Source of the DNA: Theristus sp. LFF4_11
Lineage: Eukaryota > Nematoda > Chromadorea > Monhysterida > Xyalidae
Length of the DNA stretch: 64,000 bases
Direction of reading: 5' to 3'
Assembly: GCA_030248135.1 (NCBI GenBank)
Contig: JASANC010005483.1
Coordinates: 19,583 to 83,582 of the forward strand
Of the stretch, positions 26,596 through 39,721 are shown in pieces; within the stretch, counting starts at the first letter, position 1; each line of letters opens with the position of its first letter. The notes below the pieces were generated by a model that saw only the letters and a list, made by a program, of their open reading frames with translations, was not told the DNA's origin and made no database searches. A program made the position numbers and the translations under genes.

Positions 26596-28931
26596 GGCAC
26601 CGCGTTTTTGGTCAGGAATCCGTGAATTGAAAATGCAATAGAACTTTCTTTCTTGTAACAGCTTTCAAGAAAAAAGTTGGTTCTTTCGTAGAAAAACGGA
26701 CAAAAGATTGTAAAACGACCAGGAATTTCACAAACAAACTCAGCACAAACTGCTGTTTGAACTTTGTTAGTTGTATGTGCGATTGTTGGTGTGCCAAGAA
26801 GCACTGCCAATTAGGTACATTGTATTTATTTTTCGTTGAACTTTTTTGGGTTAACGATTACAAACAAATCCCACAAGAAAGATCAAGTTACAATAATAAT
26901 TGCAGTAGGCTGTTGTCGACAAAGCTAATAAAACCGACAACGCATCTTTGAAGAAAACCACAAAATACAGACGACCATTTTTTATATAACCATTTCTGCC
27001 CCACTTTTCGTTGCACCACAAGCAAAAAACAAAACGGAATTAAGCTTGTATTCAGCGGGGTAAAAGGGAGTGAACTCGGATCATCAGTCACCAGAAACAA
27101 CAGTTGCGATTCTTTTGGCACGGACATATTTTATTGCAACCGTTGACCCAAACTGTTCACATGTGGTTTTCGTTAAAGAAAAGAAATTCATCAAAATAAA
27201 AAAACAAGGTTTCTTCCTATTTGATTAGTTTCGAGATTAGCTGCCTTGCAAGCTTTAAAAGTCCTCAATAAATAGATTCGGTATTTCGATCGGTTTGAAC
27301 AAAAATTAACAAAACCAGACAAATCACACCAACAAAAATTTGGGGTTCGATTCTTCGGGTCGTAAAACATTCTCAGTGTGTTCAGAAAACATCTTTTCCA
27401 ATAAATTCTATTTAATGCTGTTCATTATGAAAAAGAAACTTTCGAGAAAAAAACAGCCCAAAAAACACATTTTACAGGCGTGTTTGGCACTGGAAAATTC
27501 CCGCATTTCTCTTCTACCTCCGCCCACCACTAAACTATCGTTCTGCTTTTGTTCTGAAAAACGAAAAAAGCACAAAAAACAATGCGTCGTGCGGACAAAA
27601 CTCAATGCAAACTATGTTTTTTTCGACATTCAATAGTCAACACAACACTGCATTGCTGACACACGAAAGCCAAGAGAGCTGCCGTATTGGGCGTGCTGCC
27701 CTTCAACTGACTTTATTTATTGCGTAACACGCAACAATCAACAACTGAAATTTATATTTCAGCCGATACACACGCATACCCATCGAAACTGTGCCGCACA
27801 GCAGTTTCACGGGGGGTACAAAACTTTTCTCCACGTTGGCCATCACATACAGCCGGCGCACAACAACAACGCATCCATAAACTGACCGTATTTCGCCATT
27901 ATTATAGCGCGTTTTAATGTGAGAACAGCAGCAGCGTTGACAAACGTTTGCCGCCAATAAGACAAGCCTGGTAGGCTCGCAACGCTGGTTGAAGCTTTCG
28001 CAGTTCAAAAAGCCTCAACACCAGCATTTTACACACTGTTATTCATTGGACAATGAATAGCACACGCTCGAAACGCGACATTGACAGTGTGCCACACACG
28101 ACACAAAACCCGCATATGTAGCTCGTATCAGGAACTTTAAATTTTCGAGAGTAAAACAACACTGCTTCGAATATGGTGTTTTTCGAAAGTGTGAATTGTA
28201 AAAATGCACATTTTCAGCTTCAACTACAATCCGCACACACATATGCGTGGCCATTGTCACTGATGTTTTGTGCCTTTTTTGAATATATTGCGAAAAGGCA
28301 CGCTTTTTCCTTTTCAGTAGTCTCATTGTTCTGTTCGACAGGGTGTCGGTCATTTGTTATACCTTGGAGGCGCCAGACTATGGAATAAAGAGCTCACATA
28401 TCAAGAGAACCTTCAAAACTTCATATTTGTCCTTTAAAGTTCCCTTGTGTATTTTGTGTATATGTCTTTTTACACCAGGTGCAGCACTCTGTCACGTTGG
28501 TGTACTTTTTGTGTCAACTGTCCGGACGCAGCGACATGAACGTATAGATTTTCGAGCTTGGTGCATTATTGCACGTGTCCGACCACACACAGGCACTAAC
28601 TTATAGTTCTTTTGGGCGGAAAAGGAACTGCGCTCCGCAATCCGCATTTTTTGCCAGTCAAAGATTTTCAGCAAACTTTGTGTTTGCCGTTTCTTCTACA
28701 CGTCTGCGTTTTATCTGCAAAACGACTGCGCATTTTTTCGAATTTTAACGAGCTTCCGTGGAAACCGTGCTTCTACTCAGCGTTTAGTTGTGTTTTTCGA
28801 CAAATGACTGACTGCAATCAAAATTGATTGCCTCAATTTGATGCATTTTCTGTCATAAAACTTGATCAACTGGAACGCTACTGGCGAATCAATAAAACGA
28901 CAAATAAACTCAACGGACCAGTGTGACCACG
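26596..28931. other. Spacer between the divergent receptor and PDZ-ZM genes
   Basis: AT-rich, with only short frames lacking coding-like codon use. The two genes diverge here, so promoters of both should lie in it, and possible unrecognised 5' exons of the receptor too. I see no clear TATA box or repeat. Confidence 0.5.
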
Positions 28932-30861
28932 ATGGCAGGTTATCAAATGGACGTTTGCTTAAACAGAGACAGCTTACATACGCCGTGGGGATTTCGACTC
29001 GAAGGCGGTGCTGAGCATGGAAAGCCGTTCCGGGTCCAAAGAGTAAGAAGAATGATTTTACGACAGGTTTATATTTGGTTCAAGTGACCGGACTTGGATC
29101 ATTTCACTTGCTCCAAAATGTCAGAACCCCAACTCGCATACCCCACATGCTGACCTGCATAGGTACAAGCGTGCGGTGCAGCCGAGGGTCTACTGCAAAT
29201 CGGCGACCTGCTGGTCGCGATACAAGGCTACGACGCGCGGCGCCTTTCGCATCAGGACGCCATCGACATCATCGCCAGCGCCGGAAGCCAACTGAGGCTG
29301 AACCTTGTCAGGTATATTGCTTTTGCTGGGTATAACATAATCGCAATCTAACCTAGTGCGATTCTCACACTTGGAACTGCTCACCGAGTTTTTACAACAA
29401 ATCTCTCCAATGACTTCTTACGACAGTCTCTTGAAGAACCAATTTATCTCAACAAGAACATCTCGTTCAGATGGTCATCAGTTTCCATCTCAGATCTGGA
29501 CCACCGCCAATGCAGCAGCACGCATCCGGCTCACGTTACATGCACGCTCGTGCGCGACCGCAGCCGCCGCCGATGCACAACGCACCAGCGCGAGTGCCAG
29601 AGTTTGGCAGCAGTTTCGCGAGTGGCAGCAGCAGCGGCAGTGGTGGTCTGCCTCGGAAAAGCAACAGCAGCAATCAAGACGACGAGACGCCGATTCCGAA
29701 GAATTCAGCGCTCGCCAAAATGATGACCGCCTCGATCACGAATCCACAGCAGCCGCGGAACAGAGTAAGATGCACTCAGACCTCTGAACAAAAAGTACAT
29801 TTGGTCTGATTCTCAACACCAAACTCCTGAATTTAAGACCACGAGACAAGCAGATAATCCGCAATGACACCAGAATATTCATTCAGGGCCTCGCCGGCAT
29901 CGATCTACTGCTGCGGCACGCCGACCCGGGTCTGGACATCACGAGCTATCTGCCTCGAGCGCCACCGCCGTCGCGGCGGTCGAGTCGCGCGACAACGCCG
30001 GTGCCGTCGCAGCCCGTCTTCGAGCAGGCACGGCCGCTGCACTACGCGACACTCGGCCGGCGTAGCTCACTGAACAGACTCGGCGACGGCGCCGCCGCCC
30101 GCTCGCAACTCTGGGACAGTATCGCGCGCGCGACGGCGCCAACGATTCCGTCAGCGACCGGCGGTTCCGGCAGCGGCGACACGAGCGGCCGAAGCACACC
30201 GCAGTCGGTGGCGTTCGAGTTCGGCGCGCAGGAGAAGCCGACGGCCGTCGGCGTCTGGACGCCGCCGGCGCATCACCCGTCGGCGAAGCTCGTCCACCTG
30301 CAGTACAACTCGCCGCTGAAGATGTACACGCCGCACAACGTCGCCGACATGATCGAGAAACAGACCGGCACGAAACTGTGAGTGCTGTCGTCGTTGGTGG
30401 ACCGGTGTTTTTTTTTGTTGTTGCTGTTTTTCTCGATGTGGAGTGGCTTCTGGCCACGGCCACGTCTCAAGTCGGTCTTCGCTTGCTGGGCGGAACCGCA
30501 GAACAGTGAGTGCGCAGCACTCATGGCTTTAGTTCGCTGCCCGCATCTCACAATGGAAAGCGCTGTCGCGCAATTTTCGTTCGACAACAATTTTCTTGTC
30601 TTGGTCACAAGTTTTTTGTCGGCTCGCCAACAATCTGCCGCCGGATCCAAAATTTCCAGACACTGGCAGAAGAAGCCGAACGTGCGATTTCTGGACGACA
30701 TCAAGGACTCGCCGACGTACAAAGTGCTGCATTCCGAGGAGCTAGAGCAGCAGCAGTGCGAGGAGCAGCCGGCGGCCGTCGGGCGACAGCGCGCCATGCC
30801 GCAGCGGATCAGTCAATCGTACACGTTCAATCGACTGAACCGCGAATTGCAGTCGAGTTGA
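28932..30861 (+). CDS. PDZ-ZM adaptor protein, ALP/Enigma/ZASP-like, no LIM domain
   Basis: Scaffold expected at actin/alpha-actinin structures such as muscle Z-disc equivalents. Exons: 28932-29042, 29163-29311, 29494-29764, 29887-30377, 30660-30861; phases agree, 407 residues. The PDZ domain spans residues about 5-86: carboxylate-loop PWGFRLEGG, then EGLLQIGDLLVAIQGYDARR and LSHQDAIDIIASAG. A low-complexity Pro/Ser/Gly linker follows. The ZM motif is LVHLQYNSPLKMYTPHNVAD, followed by a C-terminal segment DSPTYKVLHSEE that fits the region after the ZM motif in PDLIM proteins. LIM domains typical of long ALP/Enigma isoforms are absent; the frame stops at TGA 30859-30861. This could be a short isoform or a separate PDZ-ZM paralogue. 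Confidence 0.87.
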
Positions 30862-32641
30862 GGTGACGATACCGATACGACGGAATGTTATGGTTCCGTT
30901 CATTGACGTTATGGCTGAATCTTGTATGTGTTGGACTGAGGGCAGTCCGTTCCAGTGACGAGTCCCCAGACCCGGTGCCGACGGTGTGGTGTACCACGAC
31001 GCGGCGTGATGCCCGCAAGCGTGATGCGCGCTAGCTCGTGGTTCGATAATTCGTTCCGATTTGCGGGTCTGCTCCATGGTACACCACACCCGCAATTCGG
31101 GTCTGATTAACCACAAATAAATTGCTTGGCAAGCGCACTTTAAGCGGACCGAAAACATTATTTTCTACGATACATTTATTTTACCACCTTTACCACTGTG
31201 TACTACCCGTCCTGGTGCTATTGATTTTTTTGTTTTCATGTGTTGTCTGTATTTATTGTTTTGAAGCTTTTGGTGTTGGTTTCCTTTTGCGTCTTCCGTT
31301 TCACATTGTTTGTTTGTTGTATGTTTGCATTGGCAACTCTGAAAAACGAATCGTTTTAACACGACTATTTTTTGATTTTTTCCAGCTGTCGTTTGATATG
31401 TCATTTTCATGTGAATTATTTTGTTCTGTTTTTTGTTATGCTACCGCATTGCTGTACCCTATGCCTTTCTAATGCGAGTATGCTTACTTGCCGCAAAATA
31501 CAATTTTGCTGATATTTTCGAATTTTTATTGATTTTGATGAATTTCTATTCTGGATTTCTGCTTCTGAATTTTTATTTCGTACATTTGCAGTCTCGTGTG
31601 AAGCGTGACAACTGGATAGCAGGTTGAAAAGTGACCCCAGACAAAACAGTGACGTGGTCACAAAACTTCCGAGTTTGAAGGAACCTTGCTTTCTAAACCT
31701 TAGTAAAATATTGTCGCGGCTCGTCTTTTGGAATGGTATGGTGGTGCTGTTTCTTAGGCGGAAGGATTGATATGGTATCATGTTTTTTTAAGTTTTTACA
31801 ATGCGTACAAATGTTGGCGACACTAATCAATCGGTGTTCTGTTGTGATCTGATTTTCAATGAAATTTGTGAAAAGAAACAAAAACAAACCGTGATGACTC
31901 GACTGGTCGGTAACGCCAAGGGATGGGCGATTTACACTGGTGTCTGTTTCGGTTTGGCTCTAAAATACAAATATTTTTCAAAAGAACATACACTATATTT
32001 GCAATAGTTAAAATAATACTAGTTGGTTGGCTCTGGCTGCATGAACAATTTTGCTAATCAACGGGGCGTTTTTTAATCGCTCTCCTGGTAGTAAGTGAAT
32101 AAAATTGGTAGTGAGTAAACAGTCTATATTCACAACAAAAAGCAAGCAGAACAGAATTGAGATACAACCAGTGCGATAAGACGGCTGTTCAGATTGAGAT
32201 TTCACCTCACTGATACTCAAACGAGCTGTGTCCAAACAAGACAACCTCGATTTCATGTTCATCATTTCATTCACATTTTTCGTTTCAAAAAACTCCAATT
32301 TCAAAATTCAAATCTTAAAATTTCAAAAGTAAATACAGTTACCCGCTTATCACAATCGAAAGAAACACAGCAGCAGCCACATATTGGCCCAACAACAATA
32401 TAACAGCAAGTGATAAAGACAAATGCCAACACCGTACACTCACGGAGTACGATATGCGTACGATATTCGGTCTTGACACGATATTCCTGATGCGTGCGTT
32501 TATCTGTGACTGTGCCGCACACATTTCCGGCATCAGCAACCGGTCATTTCAAGACTGCGACCTCACCAAGCACTCCGTGGCTCAAATTCCGCATTTCACA
32601 ATTTACTTGCACACAAAAACACGCACATCAATCAATCACCA
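30862..32641. other. Convergent spacer (3' ends of PDZ-ZM and GTF2H4)
   Basis: 1.8 kb, strongly T-rich on the plus strand, without a coding-like frame. A GGTGTACCAC-type palindromic motif pair lies at about 30985-31090. An arm of the GGTCTTGACACGAT family lies near 32466. Confidence 0.5.
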
Positions 32642-35600
32642 CTACGTCGCCTGTTTATTCTTGCGGAACCACAGTTTCACGTCATCATGCGCCCGTGCTC
32701 TGACGACGATCATTTTGTTCACGTCACTATGCCAGAGCAGATGGCCGTTCCGCGTGACGTACGTCAACAGTCGCTGGTAGTCGAGGTCGGAGTCGAAGCC
32801 GCAATAGTGAACGGCGTCGTCGAACTGGAAACGATCACGCTCGAGGTGCCAGAGGCGAATCTGCAGGCGGCCAAGCAAAAACTGGTGGAATTTTCGGGGT
32901 TGATTTCGTGTGGTTTATGGCCAGTCTAACGCTAGTCGAAAGTGCTAGTCCAACGACGGTGCATCCTGTGAAACACAGTGATGTTGCAAAAAACAAACAA
33001 GCACACCGGCACACGCGTACACTGCGAGGGCGTGTGTTCGCTGTATGACTGTGGTGTGCGCGGTCTTCAGAATAAGAATTTACTGTGCCCAAATAATAAA
33101 ACAATCCATGAACAGTTCATTCATTTCCACCAATGCCATGACGAAATCACTGAAAATGCGGCAATGACTGGTGCGATCACCTGATCAGCAACGGTGATCG
33201 GCACCAGGTCAACGTTCGCTTCGTCCTTGCCGCCGTGCACGTTCGCTGCCGCTGCCTCGATTGCATTCAGGCGGGCGTGCTCTCGTAAATAGCAGATGAT
33301 CTGCTCTGCCGTGATGCCGACCTGTGTGGAAAATGATGATTTGTGCGAACTTTTTGGTCTTTCGATTCGGTTTTTCTGCTTATTTTTCGAATTATCCCTC
33401 CTCAAAGTTTTCAGAAACCCAAAGACAGCAAACTGAGGTGCTTTGTCAGGAATGAAATGCTTTCACCATCTCGTGGGCCAATACGCTTTTGCTACATGAC
33501 AGAGGGGCCACCCCTTTTCGCTAGCAAGAATTTCAGCATTTTTGCAAAATTACAAACACGTTCCATTCTGTTCGCTCCACTGTCCAATAGATCGCATCTC
33601 TTTCGCAGCAAACTTGGTGGTATTATTTACAGTATTGAGACGGTGCACTATTACAACGGTACATTGTTCTGTGAGCGTTTCAAGTGATTTTCACTTCACG
33701 ACAATCCGTGCGATCAAAAAATCAAAAAAAACGAAGTCCTTTCAAAATCCGGAAAAGCCGCCTCCCCACAAACCTGAAACGCGTTCCTAACGGACTCTCT
33801 CGTCAGCACACCAACGGACATGTTGCTGAACCGGTAGAGCATGTCGCAGAACGTCGACAGTATCGACAATTGCAACATCGAGTCCGTATAGGCGTATACG
33901 CGGTAATTCGTCTCCAGCACGAGAAAACGGTGATCTTGCACCTGATATGAAGGCATAGTCTGAACACTGCGCAGTCTGTTATAACACAGAAATGCTGTGG
34001 AGTCACAGACAAACACACTGGCACACACACACACACACATGCGTGAAAAGGTTGCGCGTGTGTGTGTCGTGTGCATGGCATTCATGAAGCACTATTCAGT
34101 GACGCGCAACTGTGTTGAAACATAGCTACGCGGTCACTGAATACTGCTTCATGAATGCCCCTTTAGTGATAGTGACTGTGATAGTGTTGTAACAGAATGC
34201 CCGGTCTTCCGACTAGAACTTTAGGATATGTTGAATTTTTCAGCAATGAATACAACTTGGACTGTAACTCTCTGACTAACTTTGTGATCATTTGTCTCCA
34301 AAACCTACAGTGAAAAACCTCAATAAAAAAGAACGCGGAACCTGAACCGAACTGTATTTTGCGCTGAGCTGCTGCTGGCGATGGTCGTTGTTACGGACGA
34401 GCCCGTGAGCGTGCCGATCATCGGGGTCACGTAGAACCAGCCGTCCTTGCGTTTGCGCATGAAAATCTGGCGAAATAGAAGAAAAGTTAATGCGTGGGTT
34501 GGACTGGCCCGTGCGTAAAACAGCCAGTTGAATGCAAATTTTTACGCGAAAGCTTGTTTCGTGTTTCGTGGTTTGCGGAGCTGACAGGCGAGATTGCGAT
34601 GTGGGGGCCGTTGTATTGCGGTTTCACTCAGTGATACACCACGTTTGAAATTGTGTGACTTTGTGGGAAGAACTGACAAGTGCGGAGTTGTTGTTGTTCA
34701 CTGCGGAAAGGTTTCGCACCAATTGAGCGTGTTTTTCGCCCAGCTCCTCCAACAGAAAACGAAGGCTCGCTCAGACGCTATGAATCACTGCAGTCCATTG
34801 ATGTTTATTGACAGCCGAAAGCGACCTGTGCCATGATCATCAGCCGCAGGGTGAGTAACAACAACAAGTGTCGCGGAGAACTATTGGCAGTCATTTGGCA
34901 CAGCACCCATCGCATCACTACAAGTCCAGCAATCTCTCGCAGTGTCAGTCCACAAAACGCACGAAGCAAACAACGCTGAATCAACAGTGAAATCTCCAAG
35001 TCTACAGAACCAGTCCAATCTCGCGACACCTGATCAACCGCTAAAACAACAACAACGAAACCAACAAATCTACAGAACCAGTCCAATCTCGCGACATCTG
35101 ATCAACAGTTCCTCGTGTAGATCGGCCTGCGCGTACGGCTGTGCGGAGTCGAGGAACATCAGCCGAAACAGACTCGTCAACATCGCGACGACGTCGCCGT
35201 CGTCCTGGTGGTGCTCCAGCGAGATTGCCTGGCAAAAGCAATTCGGATTTTTATTGAACATTTTCATGTTAATTGGATTAGAAGATTTGTCAATGAACGT
35301 TTTTTCAATGAAAAACAGTAATTGGCTATTCTGAGTGCACAACGGCGCTAAATCGGCAGCGCCACGCAGGAAGCAGCCAATCAGCTTGTCCACATAGCCG
35401 ATCTGCTGGATGGATTAGATTGCTAGAATGAAGTTCTTCTACGTAAATTACTGTGAACGAATCGTAATTTATGCAATTTGTACGACTATATTTTAACACA
35501 GCTACGCGTTACTAAATACTGCTTCAATAATGTCGCTTAGCTTATTTCCTTTCAGTCACAATTTCAAGTTTCCTGCACATTTCTTACCACAACGTCCAGA

Positions 35601-37421
35601 GATTCAATCAAAAGAAACTCACATGCAACAAATACGTCCACAATTGGCGTGCTTTGTCAGTCAACAGAAACTGAAACCCGATGGACGTGATTTCCACGGC
35701 CACGTCGCGTTTGCTGCCGTCTCGCACCAGACCACCGTGTTTCAGGATGTCCTGAATTCCGCAGTTTTTTTTTTTTATGACAACCAATCAGTGGAAGAAA
35801 TTCGAAATTTCTCAATTCAAATTCAATTTCGGCATGTTCAATTGATCAACTAAGTTGAGTTTCTGTGCACTTGAAGTGCTAAGTTTAGCTGAAGAGAACT
35901 GAAGAACTGAATTGAACCTGCACTCCGCTATTTTGCCAAGAAAAAAGTTGAAATTTCCATTGTCACATTGTCCATCCACACAACTATTACGTCCACCTCC
36001 AAAACACATTGCACATGTTCAAGACCTACTACGCAGTGTGCATAAAAGCATTGTATAGTGGTCAGCAAAAACACAGGGTGAGTAATTCCAACACAGCATC
36101 TACAGGGTGCGCCAGAACTTAGTATCAATCAACTTTTTTAAAGTTTCCGACGTCGCGCCCGCGCACCTTCGTCGGTTCACTGACGTCCAGTTGCGTTTGT
36201 TCGTTGCAGATCGCCAGGAACTGCAACAGTGACTCCCAACGCTCCGCTGCGTACTGATTCAATTGAGCGATGGACTTTTTATGCTTCTGACTGACACCAG
36301 TGGCGAGTGAAATTGAGGCTGCTGAAATTTCGGGGCACGGCAAAATGTTTGTGAGAGGCAAAAAGACATTGCTGAACGCAGCGAGCATCGACCACCGGAA
36401 CCGAAATCGGTCTCGCGTCAATTGGTGTCCTTCGGGGCAAACAGAGGGTTGCAAAAACAGGCCAGGACGACTACCTATACAGTATACGAACAGTGCTTGC
36501 ACGACAGTCGCAACTCGGAATTATAGGCAATCAGCTGATTGGCTGATGATCATGTCCATGCACGCTTTCTGTGCAGGACAGACGCCGCCTCTACCGCAAT
36601 GCCTGCACAGAGCGCATGCATCACATGATCTCCACTCAATCAGCTGAGTGCCTATAATTTAGAGTTCGACTGCAGTTGTAATACCACAAATGTCGACCAC
36701 ATACAGCCCAACAAAACGCAACCAACCAACCAGACGTTTGTCCTGAGATCAAGGCCGCTCGCAAACTCCGTCGAAACGTGTCTCGCAGTCGCACAGCTTT
36801 GTCACAGTCCTCCACGTCGCTCAGTTCTTCCAGTATTCTCAGTTGCGTCAACAGCGCTAGGCAGCTCGAAAACGCGTCGACGTACGCCGGTTTGAACCAG
36901 TCGATCAGTAGCTCACGGTCTGCGAAGTACGGTCAAACGAACTGAGTATGCTAATGTGCCACATGGGTTGTCTTGTAACGAAAATTTGTGCATGACAGTC
37001 CGTTTTTTATATTCGGTTCTGCGATTCATTGCGTCGACTTGGCACACGTGGAAAGGAAACAAGTTTCATGCTTGATGCGGCAATTCAAATGCACATAAAT
37101 CATTGACCGTCTGTATTTCAGGCACTCTGCATCAACTTTGCATTGATTGTCGCGACAGGAATGAATGAAACTGATTTCACATCGATATAGGCGCGCAGTT
37201 GAGTCGACAAACCATAAGAACAGATAATGAATGGTTTAAAGATTGTCATCGTGTTGCCACCTACCAAGTGGCGAATCGATAAAGGTCAGTCTCAGAACGA
37301 TCTGCTTTGCTAAATCAGGCACCGCACGCAGCAGAACGAGCGACGCAGCCGGTGACCGCTCATACAGAGCGTCCAAAATCTCCGGCGTCAACCGCCGAAG
37401 GAATTTCACCAGTAGATCCAT
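32642..37421 (-). CDS. GTF2H4: TFIIH core subunit p52 (GTF2H4/Tfb2)
   Basis: Subunit of the TFIIH core that regulates the XPB helicase/translocase in transcription initiation and nucleotide excision repair, in the nucleus. Exons: 37265-37421, 36731-36919, 36167-36321, 35623-35751, 35079-35228, 34353-34466, 33774-33941, 33181-33321, 32642-32860. Total 1422 nt, 473 residues (human 462). Conserved blocks: FLRRLTPEILDALYERSPAA at the N-terminus, YAAERWESLLQFL, EITSIGFQFLLTD, the strongly conserved VLETNYRVYAYTDSMLQLSI, MLYRFSNMSVGVLTRESV, GITAEQIICYLREHA, and the C-terminal p8-binding region LWHLERDRFQFDDAVHY ending DVKLWFRKNK. The third acceptor could shift by a few codons in a variable loop. 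Introns contain MITEs at 36505 and 34077. Confidence 0.96.
34077..34161. mobile_element. 85 bp palindromic MITE, copy 1
   Basis: Nearly perfect inverted repeat: GGCATTCATGAAGCACTATT ... AATACTGCTTCATGAATGCC with an inner AACTGTGTTGAAACATAGCT. Full relatives lie at 56781-56872 and 62170-62252, a degenerate copy at 61650-61730 and a half copy at about 35493-35530. In GTF2H4 intron 6. No coding capacity. Confidence 0.85.
36505..36672. mobile_element. 168 bp MITE of the CAGTCGAACTC family, copy 2
   Basis: Ends CAGTCGCAACTCGGAATTAT and ATAATTTAGAGTTCGACTG; inner arms CAATCAGCTGATTGGCTGAT and ATCAGCTGAGTGCC around a GCATGC-containing centre. Related to 11758-11923 and 37589-37745. In GTF2H4 intron 2. 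The flanking TA is not preserved. Confidence 0.78.
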
Positions 37422-37588
37422 TTTGTTCTCGGAGTTTTGTCTATTGCGAAATTGTGAAGAATACGAGCACTCGGAACGTCATACTCTTTCACAGTCTACA
37501 CAGTCTATAACATAACTGCAGTTGAGTTAAGAGTTAGAGTTTAGAGTTTGACTGTAGTTGACACATATTTGGACAACTCTCATGTGTA

Positions 37589-37745
37589 CAGTCGAATTCT
37601 AAATTTTTAAGCGAATCAGCTGATTGGTTGGTGATTACGGTATGCATGTTTTCTGTGCAATTCAGCCTCCGTCACCACAATGCCTGCCCAGAAAGCATGC
37701 ATAGCGTGATCACCAGCTGATTCCCTATAATTTAGATTTCGTCTA
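37589..37745. mobile_element. ~157 bp MITE of the CAGTCGAACTC family, copy 3
   Basis: Left end CAGTCGAATTCTAAATTTTT after a TA; inner arms AATCAGCTGATTGGTTGGTG and GTGATCACCAGCTGATT around GCATG-containing centres. The right terminus is degenerate (near 37745). Immediately upstream of GTF2H4. Confidence 0.72.
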
Positions 37746-39395
37746 TCGTCTGCATGCTCATTCGCTGCGCGCCATATGAACCCAATTTGGGTGTGGTGAA
37801 CCGTGAAGCTTCCGTGTTGCCCGCAAATGGCGCAACTTTTGCAACTCAGATCTGCCGGATTGTTCTCCTGGCTCCCGAACGCTTTCGCAAGCACTCATTG
37901 GCAACAAAAATTGTGTCATTTATCGATTTGCGGCAACACGTGACGCACCGTACCACCCAGCCAATCAACATCAAGCGCAGTCATGGTTTTGTTGCACACA
38001 ATGACACCTTCAGTTGTTTGTAGTCGCTCTTTTTCGGTTTCAATAAAGTGAAACCTTGGTTTTTTCAACCGAATTTATAACCAAATAAAAATTTCCACCA
38101 TCCGTTTCAGAAACCACTGTTGTTTTTATTCCAAACGCGACATGAGCTTGTTTCGAGAAAATCAATTCAAACTTGCCGGTTAACCAAAATATTGTTCACG
38201 AGAATACAAATACAAAATCATTGTATCACCAACAAAATCCCAACAGGAAAGTTGTAAAAAACATTGGATGAAAACAAAAAAACCAAGACACCATTATCAT
38301 CACCATGCCAATCACCAAATAAGAAAGCATTCAAAAGAGCTATAAAAACAAGATGCGAAATAAATTACAAAACGTAAAACAAAAATCAAGAAAATACAAC
38401 TGTCCTTCCACCATACATCAAGTTTTGGTTGCCAGTGTTTTATCCTAATTGCAAAAACAAGTAGAAAATCACAAGTAATCAAAAGTTTAGTTCGTTCGAA
38501 ATATCAAATACCAAAAACCGCACACCAAACTACAATACATAAAAACAGTTTTTGAAAATACCACCAAATAAAGGGTTTTCTTTGAAATTAAGCCTGGAAA
38601 CTCAACAAAACAATCACAATAACAATGTATGTGAAAGAATTTAAGGAACGGTGGCTTGATACATGGCAGGAAACAAAAAAAGTAAACATACCAAAAAACC
38701 AGAGGAGCCACATTACCTTACCACACAAAAGCAACGCACTTTTTTACACCACAAACAATCGCCAACAGTGATGGAGTTTTCAATAAATTCCCCCCTCAAA
38801 AAATGAAACGCCCGATAAACCATCTCTCAAACAATTGATAAAGTAATCTGTTAAACAATTAGCTGTGTGTGTGAAAAAAAACTGTAGAAAAAACAAACGG
38901 ATAATCTGGGTCAATAACAAACAACGAACTGAATGCAAACATAAAAAAAACAAGAGCAACAAGAACAAACATTGTTCATAGGTCAAAAATAAGAGTTCTC
39001 CTAAAAAAGTGTTCACGATATGCCTGTCAGACAGAAATAACCGAATGGATAAAGTGCAGCTCTGAAGACCTCTCACTTTCGTTCCACACGAAAACATTGC
39101 GGTTTCGCAAACAAACAAACCCACCGGCCAAGAATCGCGCGCGCTGCAGAGAATGTTGGCCAGTGTGTTTGCTTGTAACGATGCAACATTGAACTCAGAC
39201 AAAAACTTTCCACCTCATCTTGCTCTATTTCTGATGACAAGCGCTTCGTTTTGCGCGATCTGCACTCTTACACGTCAAGTTGTCACCATAAAGCCCGTTC
39301 ATACTGACGTATGCGTATCCGGCGAAGGCACGTCACGTGTCGTGTTTCAGCATATTACCGTCCATACAGACATAAGGCACGTCACGCCACGTTAG

Positions 39396-39626
39396 GGACC
39401 AGTTTTATAAAAGCTTAGTAGTCCAATCCAATAGTGGTACACCACTGAGCCCCTGAATGAAATCAAAAAACATCTCAGCTCCGTTTTGTCACGCAAACTG
39501 ATCTCACCAATGTCTGCTCTTCAACGTGATGTGAGAAAACTGATTTTTTTTTAAATTCATGAATTTATTCAGGCGCTCAGTGGTGTAGCAGCACTATTGG
39601 ACTGCTAAGATTCATAAAACTAGCGC
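39396..39626 (+). mobile_element. Introner-like MITE, copy C, intergenic
   Basis: Plus-strand start GGACCAGTTTTATAAAAGCT and end ATAAAACTAGCGC, flanked by TAG and CAG. Shares AGTGGTACACCACTGAGCCC and CTGAATGAAATC with copies A and B. It is outside any recognised gene, about 100 bp downstream of the SEC24 stop, so it gives the unspliced reference form of the family. Confidence 0.8.
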
Positions 39627-39721
39627 CAGGTGTCGTGTCTTCGCATGCCACGTCGAGTGCCTTCGACGTACGTCAGCATACGTCCGCATGAGCTGGCCCC
39701 AAAAATACCCACGCTACGTTC

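Larger units (their letters stand above)
37422..39721. other. Spacer between SEC24 3' end and GTF2H4 5' end
   Basis: 2.3 kb without a coding-like frame. It contains a CAGTCGAACTC-family MITE (37589-37745), an A-rich stretch 38080-38760, and introner-like MITE copy C (39396-39626). Copy C is embedded in a region of ACGTCACG/CGTACG motifs at about 39245-39395 and 39630-39715. Confidence 0.6.

Noticed and set aside
29939..30463. 174-residue minus-strand frame rich in Arg and Ser
   Set aside because: It is antisense to exon 4 of the PDZ-ZM gene, a shadow of its GC-rich codons.
36103..36126. CTACAGGGTGCGCCAGAACTT resembling a mariner terminus
   Set aside because: No matching opposite end was found nearby; at most a solo fragment.
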